Shown here piece by piece: positions 35,083 to 44,707 of a DNA stretch of 64,000 nt. The notes under the pieces were generated by a model. That model saw only the letters and a program-made list of their open reading frames with translations. It ran no database searches and had not been told where the DNA came from. Source of the stretch: Myxococcales bacterium (GTDB lineage Bacteria; Myxococcota_A; Polyangia; Nannocystales; Nannocystaceae); assembly GCA_014240065.1 (NCBI GenBank), contig JAAZXR010000010.1, forward strand, positions 1 through 64,000, given 5' to 3'. The translations under genes and the position numbers were made by a program. The first letter of the stretch is position 1; each line of letters opens with the position of its first letter.

Positions 35083-35987
35083 CCTCCACCTCCAATCGCC
35101 ACTCCGCCGAGCAGCAGGCCAGAGATGACAAGCAACGCGACCGGCGCCGCGACGACGGCGTGCCCTTTGAATCCAAAGACGATGCGCGTGTCTCCGTCGA
35201 GAAAGTCTCCGTTGACAAAGACGCCGCCCCATCCTCCAAAACCCACCCCAAACTCAGCATTAAATCCCGCGTAGCGCTTGTCCGAGACGGCGTTGAAGAC
35301 GCTGCTGCTCACCACTCCGAGCGTCGCGTCGAGATGAAAACCGTTGCGCCGCGGTCCGAGCCAGAGTTGATTCACCACGCCGAACCGAATCGCCCGCGTG
35401 TCGTCTTTCTCGTCGAAGGAGGTGTCATCGGTGCCCGGAAGCACCGAGCCGGAGCCGAGCGACCAGCTCACCACGGGACCCACAGCCCACGGGTGCCAAG
35501 TGCGCTTCGCGAGCGTGATCGGGCGGAAGGTCACGCCGCCGCCGACCCGAAACTGGGTGTACGGCACGTCGAAGGCCTCGTCCGTCTCGATGGCGTTGAC
35601 CCCAGCCCCCACGTCCACCCACGACAGCAATGAGATCGAGCAGGTCGAATCCTCCACAAAGCAAAAATATCCCTTCGCCACGGAGAGCCGCGGGTAGGCC
35701 GGATACGGCGACGCGTAGCCCACCTCGTCGCCTGGCGCCACCATGAAGGTCGCCTCATGATTGGGCGGAGTCTCAGCCTCGTCGTCGTCTGTTGCTGAGG
35801 CCTCCGGCGCCTCGACGGTCGTGAGTGACGCGAACGCATCGACGGCGCTCCGCTCATCACTGGCCCGCGCCTCGGTCGGTGTGACGATCATCGGCAGCAT
35901 CCCGACCACCGCGAGCAGGCAGTGGCCTCCCACCCAATCAATCTTTCCCGTCGGGGTCTGAGCGTGTCTTGCCTTCCTCGAACTCAC
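35079..35987 (-). CDS. Exported beta-rich protein, paralogue-like neighbour
   Basis: A 302-residue protein started at GTG 35987, giving a signal peptide with hydrophobic core HCLLAVVGMLPMIVTP ending near TEARA. The body has beta-strand alternation: YFCFVEDSTCSISLLSWVDV, YTQFRVGGGVTFRPITLAKR, GVVNQLWLGPRRNGFHLD. It closes with FGVGFGGWGGVFVNGDFL and a final hydrophobic stretch AVVAAPVALLVISGLLLGG. The layout resembles the downstream gene, with which it overlaps by 4 bp. No named family recognised; an outer-membrane or periplasmic role is inference. Longer in-frame starts run through the upstream PAS gene and are rejected. Confidence 0.6.
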   Translation of the reverse strand: MSSRKARHAQTPTGKIDWVGGHCLLAVVGMLPMIVTPTEARASDERSAVDAFASLTTVEAPEASATDDDEAETPPNHEATFMVAPGDEVGYASPYPAYPRLSVAKGYFCFVEDSTCSISLLSWVDVGAGVNAIETDEAFDVPYTQFRVGGGVTFRPITLAKRTWHPWAVGPVVSWSLGSGSVLPGTDDTSFDEKDDTRAIRFGVVNQLWLGPRRNGFHLDATLGVVSSSVFNAVSDKRYAGFNAEFGVGFGGWGGVFVNGDFLDGDTRIVFGFKGHAVVAAPVALLVISGLLLGGVAIGGGG

Positions 35988-36043
35988 CGGATCGAAGATA
36001 TAACATGATCGATCACAGGAATGATCCGCGCCGCCAATTCGAC

Positions 36044-36994
36044 CTAGGCCGCGGAGGGCCCGGTGCGCGCCTCTTCGTCCGCGAGCACCCGCCGATAGGA
36101 GCGCTCGAGGAGGGTCTCGGCCGTGTCGAAGCGCTCCGATCCCGCCCAGTCGGACCGTCGAAGCGAGAGCGTGCCGACGCCGACAAAGACGCTCCGCGCA
36201 ATCTCCGCGGGCGCACGTGCCCGAATTCTTAGCGCGACAGCGTGTGCGCCCGTTTCGCCGGCGTACGGGAGCACGACGAGACTCCACGAAAACTCGGGAT
36301 GCAGCGGCACCGCGAGCGCGGCGATCGTGACCTCCCCTGGGTCGAGACCGGCGCGTCCTATCTCCCGAGCGACCGCCAATGCACCGACTCGGTCGGTGCT
36401 CCTCAAGACCGGGGAGATCCACGCGTCCCGCGTCTCATAGGTCAAACCAAGCGGCGCCTTCACCAGCACCGCCGAGAGTTTCTCTCCGTCGCGGTTGGCA
36501 CGCCTGGTCTCGTGACTGAGGAACTGCAGGATCGCCCGATGGTCGAGCACGAGGTCGGCCGCGCTGCCCCATCGGCCTGACGAGCCCGAGGCGGCGTCTT
36601 CCATGGCGCGAAGCTGCTTCGCCCGCGTTCGATCCCGCAAAATCATCGCGGTCGGCGTTTCTTGCAAACGATCCACAACGGAGCGCTCAGTTTGACGCTG
36701 CGACGGTAACCGCAGGCACTTCACGTCGCAACCATCGACCTCATCGGTGGTTCCCGGACAGCTGACGGTCTCGCCGGCGAAAAGGAGCGTGGCGTCGTCA
36801 CGGTTGATGTCGAGGAACCTCGTGATGATGGTGTGACTCGACTTGCCAATCAACACACGCGACCGCACGCCCAAGTACCGGCAGGCCGCCGCGTTGCAAA
36901 ACACGACCCGGTCTGACTCGTCGAAAATAAGCACGCCATCATCGATGGCGTCACAGACGATCTGAAGACCCATCGTGCCTAATTCCAGCGCCAT
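36044..36994 (-). CDS. PAS-domain protein with degenerate GGDEF-like C-terminus
   Basis: A 316-residue soluble protein. Residues ~10-110 form a PAS-like sensor (VCDAIDDGVLIFDESDRVVFCNAAACRYLGV, given here as two joined family segments: AIDDGVLIFDESDRV and VFCNAAACRYLG). Residues ~165-310 follow the GGDEF fold order: ILQFLSHETRRANRDGEKLSAVLV, STDRVGALA, WSLVVLPYAGETGAHAVALRIR, FVGVGTLS. The GGDEF signature itself and its metal-binding residues are absent, so cyclase activity is unlikely. Perhaps a ligand-sensing scaffold. ATG 36994 chosen; GTG 37078 possible. Confidence 0.6.
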   Translation of the reverse strand: MALELGTMGLQIVCDAIDDGVLIFDESDRVVFCNAAACRYLGVRSRVLIGKSSHTIITRFLDINRDDATLLFAGETVSCPGTTDEVDGCDVKCLRLPSQRQTERSVVDRLQETPTAMILRDRTRAKQLRAMEDAASGSSGRWGSAADLVLDHRAILQFLSHETRRANRDGEKLSAVLVKAPLGLTYETRDAWISPVLRSTDRVGALAVAREIGRAGLDPGEVTIAALAVPLHPEFSWSLVVLPYAGETGAHAVALRIRARAPAEIARSVFVGVGTLSLRRSDWAGSERFDTAETLLERSYRRVLADEEARTGPSAA

Positions 36995-37285
36995 CCAAAG
37001 GAAGACATCGCCCGATCTGGGATCGATCTGTAGAGGGACTCCCCAATTTGAAGGGATGTGTGATTTCGTGCATGCCACGCCGCGGAGCCGACCCGAGAAA
37101 CCCCGGCATCACGATTTGTGACGCGCCGCGCTATTTCGCTGCCCTGCGCCTCCAGGCCAGCCCTCGCGCCATCGAGTCCCTGTCCAAAAGCGAGACACGG
37201 CGTCCGCTCGAGGCGCGCTCCTCAACCCGTCTGGTGGCACACCGTAGTACAATGACCCATCGACGCGACGCCGACCACGCCCCGC

Positions 37286-38815
37286 ATGAGTGAAGCCGAG
37301 GCGCAATTTGATGCGCGTCGTCGCGCATTTGGACGCTGGTTCGGTCCGCTCGCGGCGTTGATTATCGGGCTCGCTCCACTCGATCTGGAGACCGACGCGC
37401 ACCGCTTGGCCGCGATTTGTGTCTTGGTCGTGCTCTGGTGGATCACCGAGGCGATTCCCCTCGCCGTGACCGCCGTCGTTGGACCCGCGCTGTGCGTGTT
37501 GATGGGCGTCGCCGACGCGAAGTCGGCGTTCCAAGGCTTCGCGCACCCGCTCATCTTTTTGTTCCTCGGAGGATTCATCCTCGCCCGCGCCCTCTCCGTA
37601 TGCGAGGTCGATCGGCGGATCACCTTGTGGCTGCTGTCGCGCCCGTGGATCGGCGGCCGCCCGGCGCGCGCCTTTGGTGCCGTCACCCTGATCACCTGGG
37701 GCTTTTCCATGTGGGTCTCCAACACAGCGACCACCGCGATGATGTTGCCGATCGCGCTCGGGCTCGCGCGCACCCTCGGTCGCCACCTGCCCGACACAGA
37801 CGAGACCGTCGCCGCCATGTCTCGTTGGACCGAAGGGCTGATGATCACCTTGGCCTACGCCGCCTCGCTCGGTGGCGTCGCCACCCCGGTGGGCACCGCC
37901 CCCAATATGATCGCGATCGAGCAGATCGAATCGCAGCTCGGACAAAGGATCGATTTCGTCCAATGGATGGCCTTCGCCTTCCCGGTGAGCGCCTGCTCCG
38001 TTTTGCTGCTGCTGTTCTTGTCGCTCCGTCGATTTCCCGCCCCCGTCGCCTTCGTGGACGGACTCACAGACGAGCTGTCCGACGCCCTCCGCGCGCTCGG
38101 GCCGATTCGCCCGGCCCAGCGCCGTGTGGTGGCGGTGTTCGCGGCCACGGTGCTCGGATGGCTCACGCCCGCGGCCTTGAGAATCCTCGACCCCGGCGGT
38201 CCCCTCGCGCAATGGGGGCGCGCCCACATGCATGAAGGGGTGGTCGCGATGTTGGGGGTCGCGGCCTTGTTCCTCCTCCCGGGCGACGCGAAGTCCACGC
38301 CCGCCCCCCACGAGCGCGGGACCCCGCGCTTGATCACGTGGCGCCAGGCGGTCGACATCGACTGGGGGACCTTGCTGCTGCTCGGCGGCGGCTTCGCCAT
38401 GAGCGGCATGGTCTTCGAGACGGGCCTCGCGGACGCCATCGCCCGCGGCGTCCTCCAAGACGGCGGCCTGCCTGGAGGCGCCCCCGTGCTGATGTTCGCC
38501 GCGGTCGGGCTGGTGATCTATCTAACCGAGGTCGCGTCGAACACCGCGACGACCAACATGATGCTGCCCGTGCTGATCCCCATCGCCGTCGCCGCCGGCT
38601 TCGACGCCCGCCTCGTGGCTGTGGGGGTCGCCATCGCCGCGAGCTGCGCGTTCATGCTCCCGGTCTCCACCCCACCCAACGCCATCGCCTACGGCTCCGG
38701 CCGCGTGCGCATCGTGACCATGGTTCGCTACGGCGCCCGCCTCGATCTCATCGGGCTCGTCGCGCTCTGGCTGTTCAGCCTGTACGTCCTCCCGGCGCTG
38801 TTGCCGTCGACGTAG
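37286..38815 (+). CDS. SLC13/DASS-family sodium:anion symporter
   Basis: A 509-residue polytopic membrane protein with about eleven hydrophobic segments. Both Na+/substrate-binding SNT motifs of the VcINDY/CitT class are plain: WVSNTATTAMMLPIALG (~145) and EVASNTATTNMMLPVLIP (~418), each in a re-entrant hairpin, related by the internal repeat of the family. PxxGxxPN-like loops are seen as VATPVGTAPNMIAIEQ and MLPVSTPPNAIAYGSG. Imports dicarboxylates, citrate or sulfate; which one is not evident. Ends 4 bp before the convergent recQ stop. Confidence 0.93.
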   Translation: MSEAEAQFDARRRAFGRWFGPLAALIIGLAPLDLETDAHRLAAICVLVVLWWITEAIPLAVTAVVGPALCVLMGVADAKSAFQGFAHPLIFLFLGGFILARALSVCEVDRRITLWLLSRPWIGGRPARAFGAVTLITWGFSMWVSNTATTAMMLPIALGLARTLGRHLPDTDETVAAMSRWTEGLMITLAYAASLGGVATPVGTAPNMIAIEQIESQLGQRIDFVQWMAFAFPVSACSVLLLLFLSLRRFPAPVAFVDGLTDELSDALRALGPIRPAQRRVVAVFAATVLGWLTPAALRILDPGGPLAQWGRAHMHEGVVAMLGVAALFLLPGDAKSTPAPHERGTPRLITWRQAVDIDWGTLLLLGGGFAMSGMVFETGLADAIARGVLQDGGLPGGAPVLMFAAVGLVIYLTEVASNTATTNMMLPVLIPIAVAAGFDARLVAVGVAIAASCAFMLPVSTPPNAIAYGSGRVRIVTMVRYGARLDLIGLVALWLFSLYVLPALLPST

Positions 38816-38819
38816 ATCC

Positions 38820-40739
38820 TCACGACGCCGCGTCGGCGACCACGCCCAAGATCCCCTCGCCAAAGCGCGCCGCCTTCGCCGGGCCGATCCCATGGGCCTG
38901 GAGCAGCTCGTCCATGTCCCGAGGTTTCAGCGCCGCCACCTCGCGGAGCGTCCGATCACTCGCGACGACGTACGGCGGCACGGCGTGCGCGCGTGAGACC
39001 TCCAGGCGATGCACGCGCAAGGCCTCAAACAGCTCGGCGGCCTCTGGCCCAAGCTCGATGGGATCTTGCCTGCGATCCGCCGAGGGCCGCCCGGCCGCTC
39101 GCGAGCGCCTGCCCGGCTTTGAGCTCAAGGGTGGCAGCGAGATGGATCCGGACATCGTGCCCCGCATCACCGCGCCTCCCTCGTCTGTCAGCAACACCAT
39201 CGGATGATCGCCCGTGGTGAACGACACCCACCCAGCCGACACGCACCGTCGCCCCAGCCGTGTCAGCCACGCCTCGGCGAACTCTTGAAGCGCCCCGAAG
39301 GTCCGCACCTCGTCGAGTCCGTATCGGCTGAGGCGAGGATCTTGGGTCCCCTTGGCGAGACGTACGGCGGCGCCGAGCCCCAAGCGCCCGTGACAGCGGG
39401 CCACCGCGCTCAGCAGTTTGCGCACCACGAGGGCGGAATCCTCCGTGGACATGTCCGCGCTCTCCACCCTCCCCTCACACACGTCGCAGCGTCCGCAGCC
39501 GCCGAGCACCTCCGCCTCGTCACCGAAATAGCGCAAGATCCCGTCGTGCCGGCACGAGCCGCTGTCGGCCCATCTCATGAGCTCAAGGAAGGTGCTCCAC
39601 TTGTGCTCGACCATCTCTGGGTCGGGCGCGCGACCGTCGACGTCAAGCTCAAGCAGGCGCCGCCGAAGCGGGAAGTCCTGCGTCGAGGTCATCAGCAAGC
39701 CGACCGCGGGCTCGCCGTCTCGACCCGCGCGGCCCACCTCTTGGTAGTAGGCCTCGATGGATCCCGGCGGACCCAAATGCACCACGGCCCGGACGTCGGC
39801 GCGATCGATCCCCATGCCGAAGGCGTTGGTCGCCACGACCACCTCGAGCTTGCCCGCCGAAAATCGCTCGCTGACCTTGGCGCGCTTCGACGCGCTCAGG
39901 CCCGCGTGGTAGACCGCCGCCTTCCATCCGAGCGACTTGAGGCGCTCTCCCTCGGCGTCCGCCTTGCGCCGGGTCGGCGCGTAAATGATCACCGCCCCTG
40001 AACCCGCGAGGGCACGCCCCGTGGGAGCCTCAAGGACCTCCGCGAGCACGGCGTCCACGCGCGCCCTTGCCTCGCGGATACCCGAGACCTCCACCGCGCG
40101 TAAGGCCAGGTTCGGCCGCGCAAAACCGTGGATTAGCTGTGGCGTGTCCGCGCCAAGGCCGAGCTTGGCCACGATCTCATCACGCACCACCGGCGTCGCC
40201 GTCGCGGTACAGGCGAGCACCCGCGGGTTGCCCGGGAAGGCGTCCAGGAATTCGCCGATCTGCAGGTAATCGGGGCGAAAATCGTGCCCCCACTCGCTGA
40301 TGCAGTGGGCCTCGTCGATGGCCACGAGCGGGCAGCCCATCTCAGCCAACATCCCCCGAAAGCCCGGATAGCTCAGCCGCTCTGGCGCCACGTACAAAAG
40401 ATCGTAGCCGCCCTCGCGCGCATTGCGCATTCGATGACGAAGCTCGTCGCTGTCGAGGGTCGAGGCGAGATAGGTGCACGAGACCCCTCGCCGGGACAGC
40501 GCGCTCACTTGATCCTCCATCAACGAGATCAGGGGACAGACCACCAAGGTCGTCCCCTCCAACAACAACGCGGGCAGCTGATAGGTCAGGCTCTTCCCAC
40601 CGCCCGTGGGGGCCACCAAAAGCACCCTATTGCGCGAAAAAAGCTGCTCCACAGCCTCTCGCTGGCCACGGCGGAACGATTCGAAGCCGAGTGTGGCCAA
40701 CGCCGCGTCCATCTGTTCCAGCGCCGCTGCGTCCCTCAC
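38820..40739 (-). CDS. recQ: ATP-dependent DNA helicase RecQ
   Basis: A 639-residue 3'-5' helicase. Motifs in order: FRRGQREAVEQLF (motif 0), VLLVAPTGGGKSLTYQLPAL (Walker A), AIDEAHCISEWGHDFRPDY (DEAH box plus aromatic-rich loop), ACTATATP, VYHAGLSASKRA, ATNAFGMGIDRADVR and YYQEVGRAGRDGE (motif VI). The RecQ zinc site is present as C-x(16)-C-x2-C-x2-C (SCRHDG...GCGRCDVC). A divergent winged-helix region and a C-terminal HRDC-like domain (LFEALRVHRLEVSRAHAVPP) complete it. GTG 40739 gives an N-terminus of normal length; a GTG at 40844 is an alternative. Confidence 0.95.
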   Translation of the reverse strand: MRDAAALEQMDAALATLGFESFRRGQREAVEQLFSRNRVLLVAPTGGGKSLTYQLPALLLEGTTLVVCPLISLMEDQVSALSRRGVSCTYLASTLDSDELRHRMRNAREGGYDLLYVAPERLSYPGFRGMLAEMGCPLVAIDEAHCISEWGHDFRPDYLQIGEFLDAFPGNPRVLACTATATPVVRDEIVAKLGLGADTPQLIHGFARPNLALRAVEVSGIREARARVDAVLAEVLEAPTGRALAGSGAVIIYAPTRRKADAEGERLKSLGWKAAVYHAGLSASKRAKVSERFSAGKLEVVVATNAFGMGIDRADVRAVVHLGPPGSIEAYYQEVGRAGRDGEPAVGLLMTSTQDFPLRRRLLELDVDGRAPDPEMVEHKWSTFLELMRWADSGSCRHDGILRYFGDEAEVLGGCGRCDVCEGRVESADMSTEDSALVVRKLLSAVARCHGRLGLGAAVRLAKGTQDPRLSRYGLDEVRTFGALQEFAEAWLTRLGRRCVSAGWVSFTTGDHPMVLLTDEGGAVMRGTMSGSISLPPLSSKPGRRSRAAGRPSADRRQDPIELGPEAAELFEALRVHRLEVSRAHAVPPYVVASDRTLREVAALKPRDMDELLQAHGIGPAKAARFGEGILGVVADAAS

Positions 40740-40879
40740 AGGAGCTATATCCGCCTTTTCAAGTGGGGACGCAAGGGAGATCTTGGGATCGGCGCTGTCG
40801 CGTGTGTTCACACGAGCGACACACAACAACAACATTCCCTCCACGATCGCCGGGTACGAAGGGTCCAGGAAACGTACGC

Positions 40880-41479
40880 ATGCGCTCGCTCATCGCCCCA
40901 ATCGCCCTCCTCTGCCTGCTCCCCGGCTGTGAAGTCCGTGAGGTCGCTACGCCGACCGCCGACCGGTTTGACGCGTGTGAAATTGGTTTCGAGTGCGCGC
41001 TCGACTGTGAGCTCCCCATGGATTCGCTCGAAGAGCTCGGCTGCGGACCTGGCGACTTCAGCTCCGAGGCGCCCTTTTGCGACCTCGAAGACGACTGCGC
41101 CGACGCCAAGAGCAACTGCTACGCCGCATGCGAAGCGGACTACCCGCCGAGCGAGGGCGCTGTCCCGCAAGGGCAAGTCGACTGCAAGATCGAATGTTCC
41201 GACAATTTCGGGAATGACTCGTCCTGCAAGACCGACTTCCAAGCGTGGCTCGGCGAGCGCGAGGCGGTCCTCAATCCCTATCGCGTGTGTCTGTCACCTT
41301 GCGAAGGCCGCCCCACGCGGGTCGACTGCGATGCAGGCCAAGAAGACCGCTGCGATCCGGTGATGTACGCGCGCCACCTCGGCGTGGAGATGGTCGAGGC
41401 CTGCATCCTTGGAGACGATGACGCATGCGCGTGGCGCTGCGACGATCCAATCCACGGCTTCCCCACCCTCGAGCGTTGA
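40880..41479 (+). CDS. Small Cys-rich lipoprotein
   Basis: A 199-residue protein with signal MRSLIAPIALLCLLPGC (lipobox LPGC) and AGGA ribosome site 8 bp before ATG 40880. The mature part carries about 20 cysteines (CEIGFECALDCEL, CYAACEADYPP, CKIECSDNFG, CDAGQEDRCD), presumably forming disulfides outside the cytoplasm. No named domain. Divergent from recQ. Function unknown. Confidence 0.75.
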   Translation: MRSLIAPIALLCLLPGCEVREVATPTADRFDACEIGFECALDCELPMDSLEELGCGPGDFSSEAPFCDLEDDCADAKSNCYAACEADYPPSEGAVPQGQVDCKIECSDNFGNDSSCKTDFQAWLGEREAVLNPYRVCLSPCEGRPTRVDCDAGQEDRCDPVMYARHLGVEMVEACILGDDDACAWRCDDPIHGFPTLER

Positions 41480-41674
41480 TGACGATCCGGTCGTGACCGC
41501 GGCGCCGCAGCCCGCGCCGGTCGCCCACAACATCACCCACGTCGAGCGACGCAAAACGTCCCGGCCGCCAAAGAACAGCGGTCACTGTACCGAGGGGGCT
41601 CGCGCCCGGCTCCGGCTGCGCGGCGTTGAAGCGCCCGGCTTGCCCACGGTCAACCCTCGTGCGACGCTCGGTGC

Positions 41675-41920
41675 GTGGACGGATCGGACGACGACAGCAA
41701 CGAGACCAACGACGAGCTCACGGAAGCCACCGAGCGCACGCGCGCGCTTCGAAAGATGATGCTCGTGCTCCTCGTGGGGTTGGTGGTGCTCCGTCAATTT
41801 GGAATCGTCGCCGTCCCCACCTGGGTCATCATGGTGATCGCGTTAATCGCATCCCTGCTCCCCATGCTGTCCCTCGCCCAGGCGATGGCGACCAAGATGC
41901 CGCCAGACACCCGCGCCTGA
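41675..41920 (+). CDS. Small two-helix membrane protein
   Basis: An 81-residue hypothetical protein from GTG 41675. Acidic soluble N-terminus (SDDDSNETNDELTEATER), then two hydrophobic helices (MMLVLLVGLVVLRQFGIVAV and VIMVIALIASLLPMLSLAQA) joined by a short loop with Pro-Thr-Trp. No recognisable family. The 195 bp before it hold no gene. It ends 11 bp before the convergent metallopeptidase stop. Confidence 0.55.
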   Translation: MDGSDDDSNETNDELTEATERTRALRKMMLVLLVGLVVLRQFGIVAVPTWVIMVIALIASLLPMLSLAQAMATKMPPDTRA

Positions 41921-41931
41921 CGAGGCGCCCC

Positions 41932-43677
41932 TTAGCGGGGTCCGGTCTCGCCCGCCGCCGGATAGGACGGCCGTAAGTCCACGGGGATCCCCTCAAGCTT
42001 CCCAAGGGCCGCCTCCATCGGCGTGGACATCACCCCGTACTTGTTCAAGAACTCCTCCACCGCCTTGGCGTCTCCGTTGTGCTGCATCACACACACATCC
42101 TTGACGAGCGCCGTGATCGATTTTTCAAGCTGCGCGAGGTCCACCTTGAAGCGACCCGTCCCCTCGTCGATGCTGGCCGCGCCTTCTTCGAGGAACCGAT
42201 TGATCTGGAACGCCGCGCCCTTGCCGTGCGCCTCCGCCACTCCAAACCGCACGCTGCGGAACAGCCCCGCGAAGTAGCTGATCAGCAGCTGGTCCTTGAA
42301 CTCCGCTGGGAACAGGCCGCGCTCGATCATGTAGAGGATATTGTAGGCGCCCATCACGTCGGCCTTCCCCTCCTCGAGCGGCGAGTACAAGCTCCCGAGC
42401 GCCATCCGCACCTCGACCTTCTCCCCGTCTCGCTCCGTGAAGGCAGGACCGAGGCTGTGGGAGAGCTCGTGGAACAGCGTCTCGTTGAAGAACGCGTCCC
42501 CGGAGAGCAGGGGCAGCTGCGACTCGTCGATGATGCGGCTCGCGAGCGGGCGCAAGATCACGTCGAACTTCACCTTGATGATGTTGCGGAGCATCACTTT
42601 CTTCGCGCCCTTCTCTTTGCGGACGCGCTCGTCATTGGGGAGGTTGAAGGCGATGGTCTGCACGCTCTTGCGGGCGTCGCCTGAGGTGTAGACGATGTCC
42701 ACGACACGGATCGGGCTCTCCGCCCCGCGGACCGTCTTCATCTCGTCTGGGATCGGGAGGTTGCGCTCCATGTCGGGCAGCAGCTCCTTGTAGCGCGCGA
42801 GCTTCTTGGAGGCGTCGGGATCGGCGACGGTGACGAAGGCCTCGAACGCCGCCTTCGCGCCCCCGAGCTCGTCCTCGTAGGTCTCGTAGGGTCCGATGGT
42901 GATCTCCACCGGAGAGTCGAGGTCCATCCAGTCCTTGTCGCTTTGGTAGTAGTCGTCGGAGCGGAACCCCGCCGCGCGCGATCGGAGGAACGTGGCGAGA
43001 CTCGCGTTCTTGGTCATCCCCGCCGCCGCCTCCAGATGCTTGGCGGCGGGCTCGAGCCACTCCTTAAACGCCTCGCTGTAGGGCACAGCCTTGAGCGCCT
43101 CGCCGTCCCGCACCACCAGCGTAAACAGCCCCTCGAGCGCCTCTCGTTGATCGGGGTGGGCCTTGACGTAGGCGTCCAACCCCGCCTTGTCGAGATCCTC
43201 GGGATAGTAGCCGGCGCCCACCGGTCGGGGCGTCGCGATCGCGAAGGGGGCGAAATGATCTTGCCGATCCCACGGGCCACGCATGACCCGGTAATAGGCG
43301 AGCGCCGCCTTGCTCGCCCCGTCGTCACGGGCCGCGAGCGCCGCCTCGAACGCCGGGTTGAGCGCCCACGCTTGTCGATCAAAGATGGGATCGAGCAGCT
43401 TGGCCGCCTCGATCAGCTCCTTGAGCGCCGCCTGATCCCCAGCGCTCAGATGATCGGTCTTCGCGGTCAACTCGACCGGCGCGAACTGGGCGAGCTTCGC
43501 TTTGAGCGCCGCCACATCCCCCACTGCGATCTCCGGCATGCGCGGTGTCAAAACCTCGGGCGCTTTCGCCTCCTCTTTCGCCGCTGGCGCAGGCTTCGCC
43601 TCCCCCGAATCAGCCGGCTTCGAACAACCAAGCAGCAACAACACAGACAACGACGTAGAGAGGGTTCGTGGGTACAT
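41932..43677 (-). CDS. M49-like (dipeptidyl-peptidase III-related) zinc metallopeptidase lipoprotein
   Basis: A 581-residue protein with lipoprotein signal MYPRTLSTSLSVLLLLGC (lipobox LLGC) and an Ala/Lys/Glu linker. The catalytic half holds a zinc site FFNETLFHELSHSLGPAF (HExxH) and LEEGKADVMGAYNIL, which resembles the EE-x-x-AD/E third-ligand helix of M49 peptidases. Classical DPP III has HExxxH; the five-residue HExxH with SLGP following matches a bacterial DPP3-like branch I recall. Probably anchored in the envelope and degrades peptides. Assignment to M49 rests on these two motifs. Confidence 0.72.
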   Translation of the reverse strand: MYPRTLSTSLSVLLLLGCSKPADSGEAKPAPAAKEEAKAPEVLTPRMPEIAVGDVAALKAKLAQFAPVELTAKTDHLSAGDQAALKELIEAAKLLDPIFDRQAWALNPAFEAALAARDDGASKAALAYYRVMRGPWDRQDHFAPFAIATPRPVGAGYYPEDLDKAGLDAYVKAHPDQREALEGLFTLVVRDGEALKAVPYSEAFKEWLEPAAKHLEAAAGMTKNASLATFLRSRAAGFRSDDYYQSDKDWMDLDSPVEITIGPYETYEDELGGAKAAFEAFVTVADPDASKKLARYKELLPDMERNLPIPDEMKTVRGAESPIRVVDIVYTSGDARKSVQTIAFNLPNDERVRKEKGAKKVMLRNIIKVKFDVILRPLASRIIDESQLPLLSGDAFFNETLFHELSHSLGPAFTERDGEKVEVRMALGSLYSPLEEGKADVMGAYNILYMIERGLFPAEFKDQLLISYFAGLFRSVRFGVAEAHGKGAAFQINRFLEEGAASIDEGTGRFKVDLAQLEKSITALVKDVCVMQHNGDAKAVEEFLNKYGVMSTPMEAALGKLEGIPVDLRPSYPAAGETGPR

Positions 43678-43855
43678 GTTCAAAAGTCCTTCGGGCGCGA
43701 TCTCCAGCGCCTCGCGCATACTAGCGATTCCCGACAGCGGTGACGAGGACCCCACCCGAAGTTCTCTTCGTCGGGTAGCTTACCGCTAGTACAGGGGCCA
43801 TCAGGACCCTCCACGAGCGTATTGAACGGACGTCGTGACGTTGCTACCGTGCCGC

Positions 43856-44707
43856 ATGCGCGTACGTGGTGCCAAACGATTTCACCACGCGAGGTGTGGT
43901 CGATGGATGACGATCTGCGCGGCCGTTTCGTGGACACTCACGGCCTCTCCTGTCGCCGCCGCGACTCCCGCGGACTCCGAAGCCGCCCGCGTCGCGGCGC
44001 GAGAGGCTGTGAGCGCCCTCCCGCCCAACGCCGCCCTCGAGCGCCTCGCGAAAGAGGGGTACCGGCTCAAAGATCCGCTGCTGCTGCTCGACGCGGGTCA
44101 GGCAGCCTTGGCCCGCTCCATCGAAGCGCCCAACATCGAAGCGCTGGTGCGCGCCCGCACCCACGCGACGGTGGCCCTCGACATGCTCTTGTATCTCCAG
44201 TCCCCTCGCGTCAAGAGCCGGTGGACGCCCCTCGAAGGCGAGGAGATTCCCGCGCAAGCCGATCGTGCGGCAGCGCTCGTGGGCGACATCGAGGCCCGCA
44301 TCGAGGAGATCCGCGCGGAGCGAGCCGCCGCGCTCATCGCCGAGAGCGAGCCGCCAGAGAAGACTGGAAAAGGTCGCCTGATCGCCGGCGGGGTGCTCAC
44401 CGGCCTGGGTGTCTCCGGTGCGGCGCTCACCCTGACCGGCGCGCTGCTTGGCAGACAAGCACAAAACAAAATCGATGACGCGTCCATCTACGGCACCACC
44501 TGGGACGAGTGGGACACGAAGGGACGCAACGCCAACCTCATGTCCTTCGTCGGTGCAGGCACCGCCGCCGTGGGTCTCCTGGTGGGGATCCCGCTCCTCG
44601 TGTCAGGGAGCAAAGCCAAACGACGCGCAGCGGAGCGCGCAGGTGGCTCGAGTGCGCTGCGGATCCTCCCCCAACCCGGCGGACTCCTCGTCACGGGGAG
44701 GTTTTAG
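43856..44707 (+). CDS. Exported protein with two C-terminal transmembrane segments
   Basis: A 283-residue protein. Long basic N-terminus, hydrophobic WMTICAAVSWTLTASPVAAA (signal peptide, cleavage after AAA), then a helical region rich in Ala/Arg/Glu (~35-170) with TPR-like spacing (LLLLDAGQAALARSIEAPNI). Two hydrophobic segments follow (LIAGGVLTGLGVSGAALTLTG and LMSFVGAGTAAVGLLVGIPL), and it ends in F. This organisation (helical domain then GxxLxGxG membrane pair) is shared with many myxobacterial proteins lying next to PEGA proteins. Its stop is directly followed by the ATG of the next gene, so they form a unit. Confidence 0.65.
   Translation: MRVRGAKRFHHARCGRWMTICAAVSWTLTASPVAAATPADSEAARVAAREAVSALPPNAALERLAKEGYRLKDPLLLLDAGQAALARSIEAPNIEALVRARTHATVALDMLLYLQSPRVKSRWTPLEGEEIPAQADRAAALVGDIEARIEEIRAERAAALIAESEPPEKTGKGRLIAGGVLTGLGVSGAALTLTGALLGRQAQNKIDDASIYGTTWDEWDTKGRNANLMSFVGAGTAAVGLLVGIPLLVSGSKAKRRAAERAGGSSALRILPQPGGLLVTGRF

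Noticed and set aside
37286-38815. Large antisense open frames across the SLC13 gene.
   Set aside because: They are mirror frames of a strongly conserved transporter and show Arg/Pro/Gly-rich, motif-free translations.
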